Assembly (NCBI RefSeq): GCF_012027355.1
Contig: NZ_SNUH01000001.1
Span: forward strand, 62,001 to 126,000
Direction of reading: 5' to 3'
DNA: 64,000 bases
Source: Thermococcus sp. M36
GTDB lineage: Archaea; Methanobacteriota_B; Thermococci; Thermococcales; Thermococcaceae
This document shows, one piece after another, positions 9,626 to 18,512 of this stretch. Below the pieces are notes generated by a model. That model searched no databases and was not told the origin of the DNA. It saw nothing but the letters and a program-made list of their open reading frames with translations. A program made the translations under genes and the position numbers. Positions within the stretch are counted from its first letter, which is position 1. The number at the start of each line of letters is the position of its first letter.

Positions 9626-11032
9626 ATGGTGTCAAAACGGATTATCAGAATACTATTTGTAGCCTTTTTATTTAGTGGAACGATGGGAGTATATCTAGCA
9701 AATGCACTTCAGCCACCGGCTATTCAGATTGCATTGGTTGATGAGAAGGGCAGACCCCTCACTGAGATATCAAAGAACGTCGAGGTGCAGGTTCAGATAG
9801 ATGCACTGGTTCCCACACGGGAAGTTTATAGGACTATCTTCTACGGAACTCTCGACAAACCAAGCCCTTTGAAGTTCTGGGACTCTGGAAATACAGTCAG
9901 AATCCCACTCTCTGATGAAAAGCTTCAGTCTGTTCTCAAAGAGTGGGGAAAGGATTACCCTGGGGGGATTGGCTCTTCGCTAATGATTTCTGTCTGGGTT
10001 TTAGATCATGAAAACAGAAAACTGTACAGAGGCTTTGCGGTGGTTAACTATAACACCGCCGAAGTTTCAGAGGGTCTCAAAAAGACCGTAAAGATTGACA
10101 TACACAGACTGCCTTCATCACCTCTTACATCCAATACAAAAAGTGGCGATGTAACTCCACTAGGATCCAACAGACAGTTCTATTACTGGAAGACCGACTG
10201 GAGTCTTTCATGGGGACCTTCAAACTACTCAAACTACGTTGAAGTGCCTGTTCTGATCGTGGACAACAAGTATTCTGCTTCAGGACTCATTAATGCGTGG
10301 ATGGATATTTCACAGAGTTACTACACCAGATTTGGACTTACGATAGCCTACGGCTACAAGATTTCAGAAAAGGATACTCCAAGTCTAGATATCTATGGAA
10401 ATGACTTCTATACCATAGAGAACAAATTTTACTTCTCACGAAGTTTGCTGCTGGGGCCGAACGAGAAAGGATATATCTACATCAACGCTACGCCATATCA
10501 TCTACACCAGAAAGAGTACTACTGTACTGCCAGTATAAACAACTGTGTGCCTACTGGAGAAGAGAGGATCCAGGAAGGGGTTAATGACATTGACACAAGC
10601 GGAAATGAAATTCTCGGGGGAAGCAAGTCCGGATTGCCTGATCCCCCCATTATGAACTGGATATACAGTGGAATCGACATGAAGTATGCCACTGCTCTTG
10701 GAGTCGGAGACTCAAAGAGTCTTGCTTTGCTGGTCTCGGATGCTTCGGCTTCATGCTCCGCGGATTTTGGAATTGGAATTCCAATAGGGGCGCTTGCAGT
10801 GGCGTTAAGCGGTGGTGCAGTTCCTCCATGGGCCGCAGGGCTCAGCGCTGGAATTTACTACACCTCTTCAAGCTCTCTCGATGTTTACGGTGGTATCCAG
10901 AATTACGGAGAATGGAATGGTGTTGGTCAGGACGTTTCAGAATACATCTACCTGGGTACCAGCACGTATACGTATCATGTGGGAACATGCGACACACAGG
11001 TTCCGGTTGGTATTTACATAGAAAGCAATTAA
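9626..11032 (+). CDS. Secreted or surface protein of unknown function
   Basis: 468 residues. Residues 1-27 look like a signal peptide (basic start, hydrophobic core, AxA-like end). The rest is rich in Tyr, Ser, Asn and Gly, suggesting a beta-rich extracellular protein. Residues about 381-413 form a Gly/Ala-rich hydrophobic stretch (GIGIPIGALAVALSGG). Four Cys outside the signal region (300, 307, 377, 455) could form two disulfides. Codons are visibly AT-richer than in the flanking genes, suggesting transfer. I recognise no family. It stands alone, with its own promoter, between an exporter operon and a convergent peroxiredoxin. Confidence 0.75.
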   Translation: MVSKRIIRILFVAFLFSGTMGVYLANALQPPAIQIALVDEKGRPLTEISKNVEVQVQIDALVPTREVYRTIFYGTLDKPSPLKFWDSGNTVRIPLSDEKLQSVLKEWGKDYPGGIGSSLMISVWVLDHENRKLYRGFAVVNYNTAEVSEGLKKTVKIDIHRLPSSPLTSNTKSGDVTPLGSNRQFYYWKTDWSLSWGPSNYSNYVEVPVLIVDNKYSASGLINAWMDISQSYYTRFGLTIAYGYKISEKDTPSLDIYGNDFYTIENKFYFSRSLLLGPNEKGYIYINATPYHLHQKEYYCTASINNCVPTGEERIQEGVNDIDTSGNEILGGSKSGLPDPPIMNWIYSGIDMKYATALGVGDSKSLALLVSDASASCSADFGIGIPIGALAVALSGGAVPPWAAGLSAGIYYTSSSSLDVYGGIQNYGEWNGVGQDVSEYIYLGTSTYTYHVGTCDTQVPVGIYIESN

Positions 11033-11070
11033 TTCCCTTTTCTTTCTTAAAAACAAAAGAGTGAAGAAGC

Positions 11071-11721
11071 TCACTCAAGCTTCTTGTGGCAGAACCACCA
11101 GTCGTAGCACTCGATCTCGCCCTTGGCCTTGGCCTCTTTCCTGGCCTTGATGTCCTCGACACTGGCCGCGGGCGGGATTATGGCGCGGTCGCCGATGAGC
11201 TCGTTGTTGGGCCACTTGTGCGGAAGTGCAACGCCCTTCTCGGTGCTGGTCTTGAGGGCCTTGACGAGCCTGAGTATCTCGTCCCAGTCCCTGCCGACCT
11301 CGGCCGGGTAGTAAACGATGGCCCTGATGACGCCCTTGTCGTCAACGACGAAGACGGCCCTAGCGGTGATGGTGGCACCGCTCGGGATCATACCGAGCTT
11401 CTCGGCGAGGTCACCGCGGTCATCCGCTATGACCGGGAAGGTTATCTCCTCGCCGAGGTTCTCCTTTATCCACTCCATCCACTTGAGGTGGCTGAAGACC
11501 TGGTCAACGCTCAGCCCGATGGGCTCAACGCCGAGCTCCCTGAACTGGTCGACCCTCTTCTGGAGGGCGTAGAACTCGGTAGTGCATACCGGTGTGAAGT
11601 CGGCCGGGTGGCTGAAGAGCATGAACCACTTGCCCTTCTCGGTGAAGTAGTCCGGGAGCCTTATTACACCGTGGGTGGTCTTAACCTCGACCTCCGGGAA
11701 CCTCTCTCCTATCACGACCAT
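11071..11721 (-). CDS. Peroxiredoxin (Prx6-type archaeal 2-Cys)
   Basis: Reduces hydrogen and organic peroxides in the cytoplasm. 216 residues; peroxidatic Cys46 in the [13 protein letters not shown] motif, and C-terminal Cys205 and Cys211 (ECYDWWFC), the arrangement of the archaeal thioredoxin-peroxidase decamers. A good TATA box lies upstream (about 11774-11788, minus strand), with a GGGGTGATG element before the ATG. Confidence 0.93.
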   Translation of the reverse strand: MVVIGERFPEVEVKTTHGVIRLPDYFTEKGKWFMLFSHPADFTPVCTTEFYALQKRVDQFRELGVEPIGLSVDQVFSHLKWMEWIKENLGEEITFPVIADDRGDLAEKLGMIPSGATITARAVFVVDDKGVIRAIVYYPAEVGRDWDEILRLVKALKTSTEKGVALPHKWPNNELIGDRAIIPPAASVEDIKARKEAKAKGEIECYDWWFCHKKLE

Positions 11722-11773
11722 CTTTCATCACCCCTTCTTTTTCTGTGGTTTCTTCACTATAAACCGTATGAGT

Positions 11774-11790
11774 TCGAATATATAAACTTT
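11774..11790 (-). promoter_or_regulatory. Promoter of the peroxiredoxin gene
   Basis: Minus strand reads AAAAAGTTTATATATTCG, a BRE plus TATA box about 60 bases upstream of the ATG. The remaining gap to 11942 is AT-rich and shows no gene. Confidence 0.6.
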
Positions 11791-11942
11791 TTGGTTTGCT
11801 TAACATGAATATATTGACAGATATTCGAAAACTCAGAAAGACATCTCGACCGGATATCAAGGAGTTCCATAATTTACTGTCAAATTGTAACCAAAATGCG
11901 AAAAGTGTTTGTAAAAAATCAACGGTGCGGGAAATTTATTGT

Positions 11943-13853
11943 TCAAATTTTCCTCACATCAACCCACGTTGAATGATACGCCGAAGCGTTTCCGTATTTT
12001 TCGACGGTTTCATCGGCCGTCAGGAAGTTGGCGTTCCATCCAAGGAGCTTAGCCCAGAATGCCTTGTAAAGCAGAACGACTCCGGGTGGGATGTCGTCGG
12101 TGAGCCTTGCCGCCGTTCTGATCCTTCCGTTCTCGTTGAACACCTCAACCCTGTCACCGTTCTCGATACCTCTCCGCCCAGCGTCGGTGGGGTTGATGTA
12201 GAGGCTTGGATCGATCATCCCATGGGTGTTGTGGTACTGGCTCGTTATCGTCATCCTGTGGGTTGGCGTTAAAAGTCTCAGCGGGTACTCTCCTTCTAGC
12301 TTCTGGTACTCGGGGAACGGATTCAGACCGCGCTCAACGGCGCGCTGGGAGAAGAACTCGATCTTCCCGCTCGGTGTCTCCCATTTTCTTGGTTTTTCCG
12401 GGATTTTAACGAAGCCCTTCCTTTTCAGCTCCTCCCAGCTCAGACCGTTGATTTCTAGAACCTTTTTGATGACCTCCTCGTCGCTCTCGTAAAGGTAGGG
12501 GTTGTTTATCCCGAGGGCTTTTGCCAAAAGCCTCGTTACCTCGCTGTTGCTCTTCCCGTAAAGCCTCGCAACAGGCTCGTTTAGAGCCACGTGGCGGTGG
12601 TAGTAGCTGTCCGCTATGTCCAAGCGCTCAAAGAATGTGTTTGCGGGCAGAACCACATCGGAATAGAGGGCAGTGTCCGTGAGGAAGATGTCGTGTGTAA
12701 CCACGAATACGTCGTTTTCCACCAGCGCTTTCCTCAGCCTGTTCTGGTTCGGCAGGCTCGCGAGGGGGTTCGAGTTGTAGACGTAAAGGAACTTAATCTC
12801 TCCCCTTTCGATGTACTCGGCCAGCTTCATCTGAGGGATCTTCTTGGCGGGTTTGGTCCGCAGAAAAGCGCCCTCGGCATAGGACTTGTCTATGGTCTTC
12901 ATGTCGTAGATGAAGCCGAAGCGGTGGCCCACCAGAGCGGGAAGAATTGCTATCGCCCTTACGGCCTCTCCCCCAGCAAGGGAACGCTGGAAGCCGTATC
13001 CGATGTGGATGATGCCCCTTTTCTCGGCGAATTCTCTCGCGAAGTCCTCTATCTCTTCAATGCTTATCCCAGTCTCTCTGCTTATATAATCAAGCGATAA
13101 CCTTTTTACATAATTCTTGAATTCTTCAAAACCATAGATGTTCTTGTGCACGAAGTCCCTGTCGTAAAGCTCCTCCTCGATTATAACCTTCGCAGCCCCA
13201 AGGGCAAGGAGGACGTCAGTGTCGGGCCTTATCTGAAAGAACCTGTCGGAGCGCTTGGCGGTTTCGGTTCTGACGACGTCAACCGTCCAGATTTCGAGGT
13301 TGTGTCTCTTCGCTAGGGCGAAGCCGTGAAGGTTCGTCCAGAATGCGTTGATGCCCCAGTAAACGATGAGTCTCTGGTTTTTAAGCTCCTCTGGGTCCAT
13401 ACCAATCGCGGTTCCGTAGACGTCCTTCAGAGCCTCCTGTCCGGCCCTGTCGCAGATGCCGTAGTCGAGCATGGCGGTGTTGAGATAATGGAAGAGCCTC
13501 AGCGGAAAGGCGTAGTTTACAACCCCTCTATCCCCGGCATATTGATAAACTAAAACGCTCTCGCTTCCGTACCTTTCGATTATCTCCCTCAGCCTTTCGG
13601 CCACAAGCTTTACTGCCTCGTCCCAGGTGGCTTCCCTGAACTCACCGCTTCCGCGTTCGTCGGTTCTTATGAGCGGACTTTTCAGGCGGTCTTTTGCGTG
13701 AAACCACTTCGGCAGAAGGGCACCCTTGGGGCAGAGAAAGCCGGCCGTTACTGGATGTTTGGGGTTTCCCCTAACTGTGAGCCTTCCGTTTTTGACTTCG
13801 GCCACCATCGAGCAGGTGTCGTAGCAGTCCCTCATGCAGACGGAGAAGGGCAT
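11943..13853 (-). CDS. Molybdopterin-dependent oxidoreductase, catalytic subunit
   Basis: 636 residues from ATG 13853 (AGGTG upstream); GTG at 13868 is an alternative that overlaps the gins51 stop as GTGA. An N-terminal Cys set (Cys6, Cys10, Cys14, then CPKG at about 41) fits the [4Fe-4S] site of the formate dehydrogenase/DMSO reductase family. A Cys in the GICDRAG segment is a possible metal ligand. The C-terminal MopB cofactor domain is intact (THRMTITSQYHNTHG...NPTDAGRRGIENGDRV). Substrate unclear: no electron-transfer subunit is adjacent. It is the last gene of the replication operon. Confidence 0.85.
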   Translation of the reverse strand: MPFSVCMRDCYDTCSMVAEVKNGRLTVRGNPKHPVTAGFLCPKGALLPKWFHAKDRLKSPLIRTDERGSGEFREATWDEAVKLVAERLREIIERYGSESVLVYQYAGDRGVVNYAFPLRLFHYLNTAMLDYGICDRAGQEALKDVYGTAIGMDPEELKNQRLIVYWGINAFWTNLHGFALAKRHNLEIWTVDVVRTETAKRSDRFFQIRPDTDVLLALGAAKVIIEEELYDRDFVHKNIYGFEEFKNYVKRLSLDYISRETGISIEEIEDFAREFAEKRGIIHIGYGFQRSLAGGEAVRAIAILPALVGHRFGFIYDMKTIDKSYAEGAFLRTKPAKKIPQMKLAEYIERGEIKFLYVYNSNPLASLPNQNRLRKALVENDVFVVTHDIFLTDTALYSDVVLPANTFFERLDIADSYYHRHVALNEPVARLYGKSNSEVTRLLAKALGINNPYLYESDEEVIKKVLEINGLSWEELKRKGFVKIPEKPRKWETPSGKIEFFSQRAVERGLNPFPEYQKLEGEYPLRLLTPTHRMTITSQYHNTHGMIDPSLYINPTDAGRRGIENGDRVEVFNENGRIRTAARLTDDIPPGVVLLYKAFWAKLLGWNANFLTADETVEKYGNASAYHSTWVDVRKI

Positions 13854-13864
13854 AACGTGGCACC

Positions 13865-14434
13865 TCACGGCGATATTTTGACCCTCTCCGCGGCGTCCCT
13901 CTCGACCAGAACCCGTCCAATACTGCCCGGGATCGTCACGAGGTCGCCGGCCCTGAAAGGTCCGTACTCCTTCATTTCAGGGCCCAGGACTTTGGGGATG
14001 TCCATTTTGATAATATACGCCTCCAGTGGGAGCGCCTTCTTCTGGGACTCCTCCACGTGGTGCGTTTCGGGGGGCTTTTCTGTATCCACTGCAGCCTCCG
14101 CCGGAACCCCTTCCCCTTCGATGAACGCCCTCAGAACCGCAAAAATCCTCCTTTCCTCGGCGGCCATCCCGTAGGGAACTCCCTCAAAGGCCAGATCTAC
14201 GATTTTATGGAGCCGTATTTTGATTATCTCACGCATAAGCCTCTCGGCTATTCCAAGCTGGGCAAGGTAAAGGCGCTCTTCGATGTCTTCCCCCCTCTCG
14301 CGGGAGCTCTCAGCGCTGAGCTTTAACGCCTTGATTAGGCTGTCGAACTCCCTGTAAAACTCGCCATCTATCTCGGTGAGATCCGGTGACGACAGTTCCT
14401 GCTCAAGCAGCTCTCTGAGCTTTACTATGTCCAC
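13865..14434 (-). CDS. gins51: DNA replication GINS subunit, Gins51 type
   Basis: 189 residues. Archaeal homologue of Sld5/Psf1, part of the GINS complex that links MCM helicase, GAN and primase/polymerase. Recognised by the helical N-terminal half (EFYREFDSLIKALK...ERLYLAQLGIAERLMREIIKIRLHKI) and the short beta C-terminal domain, plus its position next to PCNA, the known Thermococcus arrangement. GTG start with GGTGGGAG upstream. Confidence 0.9.
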   Translation of the reverse strand: MDIVKLRELLEQELSSPDLTEIDGEFYREFDSLIKALKLSAESSRERGEDIEERLYLAQLGIAERLMREIIKIRLHKIVDLAFEGVPYGMAAEERRIFAVLRAFIEGEGVPAEAAVDTEKPPETHHVEESQKKALPLEAYIIKMDIPKVLGPEMKEYGPFRAGDLVTIPGSIGRVLVERDAAERVKISP

Positions 14435-14478
14435 GCTCCCACCAGCCTAGAGACTCAAAAGTATGGAGAAAGGGGAAG

Positions 14479-15228
14479 TCAGTCCTCAACGCGCGGGGCG
14501 AGGAGGAAGACGAGCTTGCCCTCATCCCTGACGGGGTAGTCCATCTGGAGCGGCATCTCGTTGCCGAAGCGGATTATGACCTCGTCGGCCTTGCCGATGC
14601 CCTTTATCATGTCCGCGAGGTAGCTGATTCCGTAGGCGCTCTTGGTCTCCTCCTCGACCTCAAGGTCGAGCAGACCCTCGTCCTCAAGGGTGAGCTTTAT
14701 CTCAACCTCATTGGTCTCGCCCTCGGCCTTCATGGTGAACTCGTTCTCGGTGGCGATGAACTTTATCGCGTCGCTGACGAGTGAGGCATCCTTAACGGCC
14801 TCCTTGAGAACCTCGCCAAGGACGACGACTTTGGCGGTGAACGGGAGCTCCGGAAGGTCAAGCTCAAGCTCCTCGACCTCAATGAGCGGGAGGCGGAAGG
14901 TCCTCTTGGCGGTGCCCTCAAAGGTTATCTCAAGGAAGTTCTCATCTCCCTTTCTCAGGATCAGCGTGTCCTTGTTCTTGCCGCGCTTGAGTATCTTCTT
15001 GAAGTGGTCCATGTTGATTCCTATAGTTTCCTCTTCCTCGACCTCGTACTTGGAGAAGATGCTCTCGGGCAGGTTGAGGTCAATGAGGACGACCCTGCTC
15101 GGGTCCATGGCGCGCATGCTTATGCCTTCCTCGGTTATCTTGAAGGCGGCTTCGTCAATGAGGTTGCTTGCGGTGGCTATAAGATCGGCGAAATCCTTGG
15201 CACCATCAAAAACTATCTCGAACGGCAT
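14479..15228 (-). CDS. pcn: DNA polymerase sliding clamp PCNA
   Basis: 249 residues, the usual length. Homotrimeric ring that tethers DNA polymerases, ligase and FEN1. The sequence begins with the typical MPFEIVFDGAKDFADLI and carries MDPSRVVLIDLNLP and the C-terminal FLLAPRVED. AAGGAGGGG precedes the ATG. Follows the 54-residue gene by two bases, so it is in the TFS-PCNA-GINS51 unit. Confidence 0.97.
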   Translation of the reverse strand: MPFEIVFDGAKDFADLIATASNLIDEAAFKITEEGISMRAMDPSRVVLIDLNLPESIFSKYEVEEEETIGINMDHFKKILKRGKNKDTLILRKGDENFLEITFEGTAKRTFRLPLIEVEELELDLPELPFTAKVVVLGEVLKEAVKDASLVSDAIKFIATENEFTMKAEGETNEVEIKLTLEDEGLLDLEVEEETKSAYGISYLADMIKGIGKADEVIIRFGNEMPLQMDYPVRDEGKLVFLLAPRVED

Positions 15229-15230
15229 CT

Positions 15231-15395
15231 TTACCCCTCCTTTAATATATCGAGCATCAGCCTAACCCTTTCTTTCCCGCGGAATAAATAAGCTTTTCCG
15301 TTGTCGGTGTCGGGTATCCTCCGGTAGGCCTCCTCAAGCTCCTTCAAGGCCTTCTCCGCGAGCTTCCTGAGTACTTCCCGCTCAACCTCGTTCAC
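15231..15395 (-). CDS. Small conserved helical protein between tfs and pcn
   Basis: 54 residues, charged and helical (EREVLRKLAEKALKELEEAY). GTG at 15395 overlaps the TFS stop as GTGA, and the gene ends two bases before the PCNA start, so it is translationally coupled on both sides. A longer reading would run through tfs. Function unknown; the tight placement in a replication/transcription operon argues that it is real. Confidence 0.7.
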   Translation of the reverse strand: MNEVEREVLRKLAEKALKELEEAYRRIPDTDNGKAYLFRGKERVRLMLDILKEG

Positions 15396-15724
15396 TCGTA
15401 GGCCCTCCAGGTGTGGCCACACTTGGTGCACCTGTAGAATATCGTGCTCGGCTCGTCTCCAGCCCTCGTCTGCATCTCCCACCAGTAGGCGGTGTCGTTG
15501 CCGCACTTGGGGCAGGTCACCCGGGTCGTCGGAAGGGTCTTGACGTCCTGCTCGACGATAATAATGCCCTCGTCGGGCTTGTGCTCGACCTTCTGTTTTA
15601 TAACCGTCTTCTCCCTGTCCTTCTGCTCGTCAAAAGGCTCTTCATGGCCACATGAGCGGCAGACCCAGACCTTCTTTTTCCTGTCAGGAAGCATGAGGTT
15701 ACCGCACTCTGGGCAGAATTTCAT
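15392..15724 (-). CDS. tfs: Transcription factor S (TFIIS-like cleavage factor)
   Basis: 110 residues. Stimulates RNA cleavage by backtracked RNA polymerase. Two zinc ribbons: N-terminal CPEC...CRSC and C-terminal CPKC...CTKC, the latter with the acidic hairpin region AGDEPSTIFY. ATG 15724 follows a strong GGAGGTGAGGAG; longer in-frame sequence is not needed. Confidence 0.93.
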   Translation of the reverse strand: MKFCPECGNLMLPDRKKKVWVCRSCGHEEPFDEQKDREKTVIKQKVEHKPDEGIIIVEQDVKTLPTTRVTCPKCGNDTAYWWEMQTRAGDEPSTIFYRCTKCGHTWRAYE

Positions 15725-15786
15725 CTCCTCACCTCCTTCAGCCGGAGGTTGGGTATGCGGAGGAGAATAAAAAGTTTTGCTCCCCG

Positions 15787-16215
15787 TTAGGGAGGTACCT
15801 GGAATTCGACGCTCGCGTTCGTGCAGCCCCCCGGCCGGCCGCAGATTTCCTTTACAAGCCGATACCTGCCCGGCGGCAAGTCTGGGTAGAAACGCTGATC
15901 CCCAACCGATTCGTTTTCCGGGAGGTATTTCAGGGTAATCGTCTGGCTCCACGAGTGGAACGGCATCAGTTCGTGGAGAACAGCGATGAAAAGTAGCCCC
16001 TGCGTGACACGAACCCACGTGCCGTTCTCCCAGCGGTAGAGAAGGTAGCCCTGGCCAAAATAAATCGGTGTCAGTCCAGTGTTCCGTATCGTAAGAACCG
16101 GTTTTTCTCCCGGATGATATGTTTCCCTGTCAAGCTCCACGTAGAAGTGCGGCCCGGTGAGGCCCCAGATGAGAAGGGTAAGGAGGACGAGTGCCGCCCC
16201 GGTTTTCCACATCAT
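15787..16215 (-). CDS. Exported Ig-like beta-sandwich protein
   Basis: 142 residues with an N-terminal hydrophobic anchor/signal (residues 4-20). The YHPGEKPVLTIRNTGLTPIYFG and PPGRYRLVKEICG segments are typical of intracellular-proteinase-inhibitor/Ig-like domains on cell surfaces. Paralogous in layout to the next upstream gene (16265-16768). AGGTGA precedes the start. Function unknown. Confidence 0.7.
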   Translation of the reverse strand: MMWKTGAALVLLTLLIWGLTGPHFYVELDRETYHPGEKPVLTIRNTGLTPIYFGQGYLLYRWENGTWVRVTQGLLFIAVLHELMPFHSWSQTITLKYLPENESVGDQRFYPDLPPGRYRLVKEICGRPGGCTNASVEFQVPP

Positions 16216-16264
16216 CCTTTCACCTCGAACCCTATGGAAAGCGTTATTTCATCGTTCTCGCCTT

Positions 16265-16768
16265 TCACCCTTTGACCTCAAACTCTGCCCACGCCTTGAT
16301 CCCCATCGCCATCTTGTTCACCGGGTCAGTGACCACTACGGTCTTCTCTATCCTGTAGTGCCCCGGTGTGAGACTAAGGTCAGAGAGCTTTACCTTCTGC
16401 TCCCAGCTCTTTCCGAGCTCGATTACGACGGCGATTTCTATGAACATGAGGTTCACCGGAACCTCCTTCCACTCCCCGCCTTCCAGCTTGTAGAGCTTGA
16501 AGTGGTAGCTTGTGGTGGCGTTAATATTGGCGTTGTTGATTATCGTTAGGGTCATAGTGTCACTGGGGAAGTAAACCGTCTTGTCAAGTTTTAGAATTAT
16601 TGCCCCGTTCTTCGGAGGTTCCACAATTGTTGGCCCGTCCTTTGCGGGGACGTCCGTTATTCCTTCCCCCCTGGAAGGGGCCTCCATGGCATCTCCTCCA
16701 GATGAGGCGATGTAGTATCCCACAGGAACCAACAGGATGATAAGAAGCAGCGGAACAACCCTTTTCAC
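16265..16768 (-). CDS. Exported Ig-like beta-sandwich protein
   Basis: 167 residues: hydrophobic N-terminus, a low-complexity Gly/Glu/Pro linker, then an Ig-like domain (KTVYFPSDTMTLTIINNANI...LTPGHYRIEKTV) like its downstream neighbour. I chose GTG 16768 because GGTGA lies five bases before it; a longer reading to 17002 passes through non-coding-looking DNA. The two genes probably arose by duplication and are cotranscribed. Confidence 0.65.
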   Translation of the reverse strand: MKRVVPLLLIILLVPVGYYIASSGGDAMEAPSRGEGITDVPAKDGPTIVEPPKNGAIILKLDKTVYFPSDTMTLTIINNANINATTSYHFKLYKLEGGEWKEVPVNLMFIEIAVVIELGKSWEQKVKLSDLSLTPGHYRIEKTVVVTDPVNKMAMGIKAWAEFEVKG

Positions 16769-16816
16769 AGCAATCACCGTGTAAAAATAGGGTGCGATCC
16801 TTTTAACGCTTGCCAG

Positions 16817-16838
16817 CACTTCAAAAAGGATTGAAGTG
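16817..16838. repeat. Inverted repeat, candidate operator
   Basis: Perfect arms CACTTCAA (16817-16824) and TTGAAGTG (16831-16838) with a six-base spacer, just upstream of the TATA-like box for the Ig-like gene at 16768. Confidence 0.4.
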
Positions 16839-16968
16839 ATTCTGATTTCAGCACTTATTTGACCCGTCTTATTTGAGGGACGGCCTTTGCCAGCGGTGTC
16901 CGGCCGTTCGATAGCACAATGATGTATAACTGCGGTGGCCAAACACCATCTGGGGACATGGGCGAGCT

Positions 16969-16984
16969 GTTTTATAACTTTTTC
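16969..16984 (-). promoter_or_regulatory. Strong orphan archaeal promoter
   Basis: Minus strand reads GAAAAAGTTATAAAAC, a near-ideal BRE/TATA. Transcription would start near 16945-16950, about 180 bases before the nearest start codon at 16768, with no convincing gene in between. Confidence 0.6.
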
Positions 16985-17116
16985 TAAAATAAAATCCGAC
17001 ATATGCCTCCCAAATATGGAAATAACTCATGCTGTAACCCAGTTTGCGGAGATATCCTCAATGGACGCTGGAAAAATCCCAATTACTACATACCAAAATT
17101 GAAGAAAGAACGGAAA

Positions 17117-18406
17117 TCACTCCCTCATCGGGAGGCCGTGGTCGAAGGAGTAGTAGACCTTCTGGAACTCGGCGCGGAATCCGTAGACGTCGCGCCTGAC
17201 CCTCTTCGGGTCCTCCTTGTCGATGAGGACGCGCCTGATGAACCTCGCTATCTCCTTCATATCGTCCTCCATCATGCCGACGCGGGTCATCTCCTGGACG
17301 CCTATGCGCAGGCCGCTCGGCTCGTTGACTTTCTCAAGCGGGTCCCAGGGCAGGAGGTTCTTGTTGAGGATTATGCCGGCCTCTTCGAGGAGAGGAGCAG
17401 CCCATCCTCCAGCCGCTGGGTGGAGGTCTGAAACGTCAACTATAACCTGGTGGCTCTTGGTGTAGCCCTTGTCCTCGCCGATGACCTTGAAGCCCTCCTC
17501 GGCCATCGCCTCGGCCAGGGCCTTGGCGTTCTTGACTATCTGCTCAGCATACTTCTCACCGTACTCAAGCATCTCGGCAGCGGTGATGGTCTTTCCGGCC
17601 ATGTGGTGCAGGTGGTGGTTGCTGAGAACACCCGGGAAGATGGCCCACTGGAGCTTGGCTATCTCCTCGGTCTCGCCAAAGCGCTTGTAGATTATGACAC
17701 CGCCCTGCGGTCCGGGGAAGGTCTTGTGGGTGGAGGCGGTGATTATGTCAACGCCCTCCCTGAGCGGGTCCTGGAACTGCTTTCCGGCTATGAGACCGAG
17801 GACGTGCGCTCCATCGTACATAACGTAGGCGCCGACCTCCTTGGCGACCGGGGCGAGCTCCTTGACCGGGTGCGGGAACGGGAAGAGTGAACCTCCGAAG
17901 ACGACTATCTTGGGCTCAAGCTCGCGGATGAGATGGGCGGCCTTATCAACGTCAATGTTGAACTCATCGTTGTCGAATGGCCAGGTGTGGACCTCAAGCC
18001 CGCGCATTCCGGCGGCACCGAAGGGCATGTGGCTTATGTGCCCGCCGTGGCTGGTGTGGAGGACTATCGCCTTGTCGCCCGGCTGGGTGAGGCCGAAGAA
18101 GACCGCCTGGTTGGCGTTAGTTCCAGAGATCGGCCTGAGGTCGGCAAAGTCGCTTCCGAAGAGCTTGGTGAAGAGCTCCACTCCAATCAGCTCGACCTCG
18201 TCAACGTACTTGCAGCCCTGATAGTAGCGCTGCCTCGGCCAGCCCTCGGCGTACTTGTGCATGAAGCCGGAAGCCACCGCGCGGGTGACGCTCGGAGAGG
18301 TAACGTTTTCACTCGCTATGAGGTTTATCGTGTGGCTCCTCCAGTGCTCGTGGTCCTCCAAGAAACCTATAACCCTGTCGCGGTATTCTCTGTATCCTTC
18401 AGCCAT
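17117..18406 (-). CDS. glyA: Serine hydroxymethyltransferase
   Basis: 429 residues. PLP enzyme that makes glycine and a methylated pterin from serine; archaeal forms of this order use tetrahydromethanopterin-like carriers. The PLP lysine is in ITASTHKTFPGPQGG (about residue 227), with LIASENVTS near the start and the Tyr-rich QRYYQGCKYVDEVE. ATG 18406 has AGGTG upstream; TATA at about 18440-18450. Confidence 0.95.
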   Translation of the reverse strand: MAEGYREYRDRVIGFLEDHEHWRSHTINLIASENVTSPSVTRAVASGFMHKYAEGWPRQRYYQGCKYVDEVELIGVELFTKLFGSDFADLRPISGTNANQAVFFGLTQPGDKAIVLHTSHGGHISHMPFGAAGMRGLEVHTWPFDNDEFNIDVDKAAHLIRELEPKIVVFGGSLFPFPHPVKELAPVAKEVGAYVMYDGAHVLGLIAGKQFQDPLREGVDIITASTHKTFPGPQGGVIIYKRFGETEEIAKLQWAIFPGVLSNHHLHHMAGKTITAAEMLEYGEKYAEQIVKNAKALAEAMAEEGFKVIGEDKGYTKSHQVIVDVSDLHPAAGGWAAPLLEEAGIILNKNLLPWDPLEKVNEPSGLRIGVQEMTRVGMMEDDMKEIARFIRRVLIDKEDPKRVRRDVYGFRAEFQKVYYSFDHGLPMRE

Positions 18407-18512
18407 GGGAAACACCTCGATGGGGATTTGAACGGGGGGAATATAAATCTTACCTCATGTGTGCACGTGTTCAGAAATGTGCATCACAATACAGAAAAAG
18501 AGGCAGAAAGGC

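Larger units (their letters stand above)
16769..17116. other. 348-base gap with promoter, inverted repeat and no clear gene
   Basis: Between glyA and the Ig-like gene. It holds a strong minus-strand TATA at 16969-16984, an 8-bp inverted repeat at 16817-16838 and a weaker TTAAAAGG box near 16801-16808 for the downstream gene. Only a very short, unsupported reading frame follows the strong TATA. A small RNA or a long leader is possible. Confidence 0.5.

Noticed and set aside
16872-16949. 26-codon reading frame after the strong orphan promoter
   Set aside because: No ribosome-binding site, no recognisable features; could be chance.
16769-17002. N-terminal extension of the Ig-like protein to ATG 17002
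   Set aside because: The extra 78 residues do not look like a protein start, and GGTGA plus GTG 16768 directly precedes a good signal peptide.
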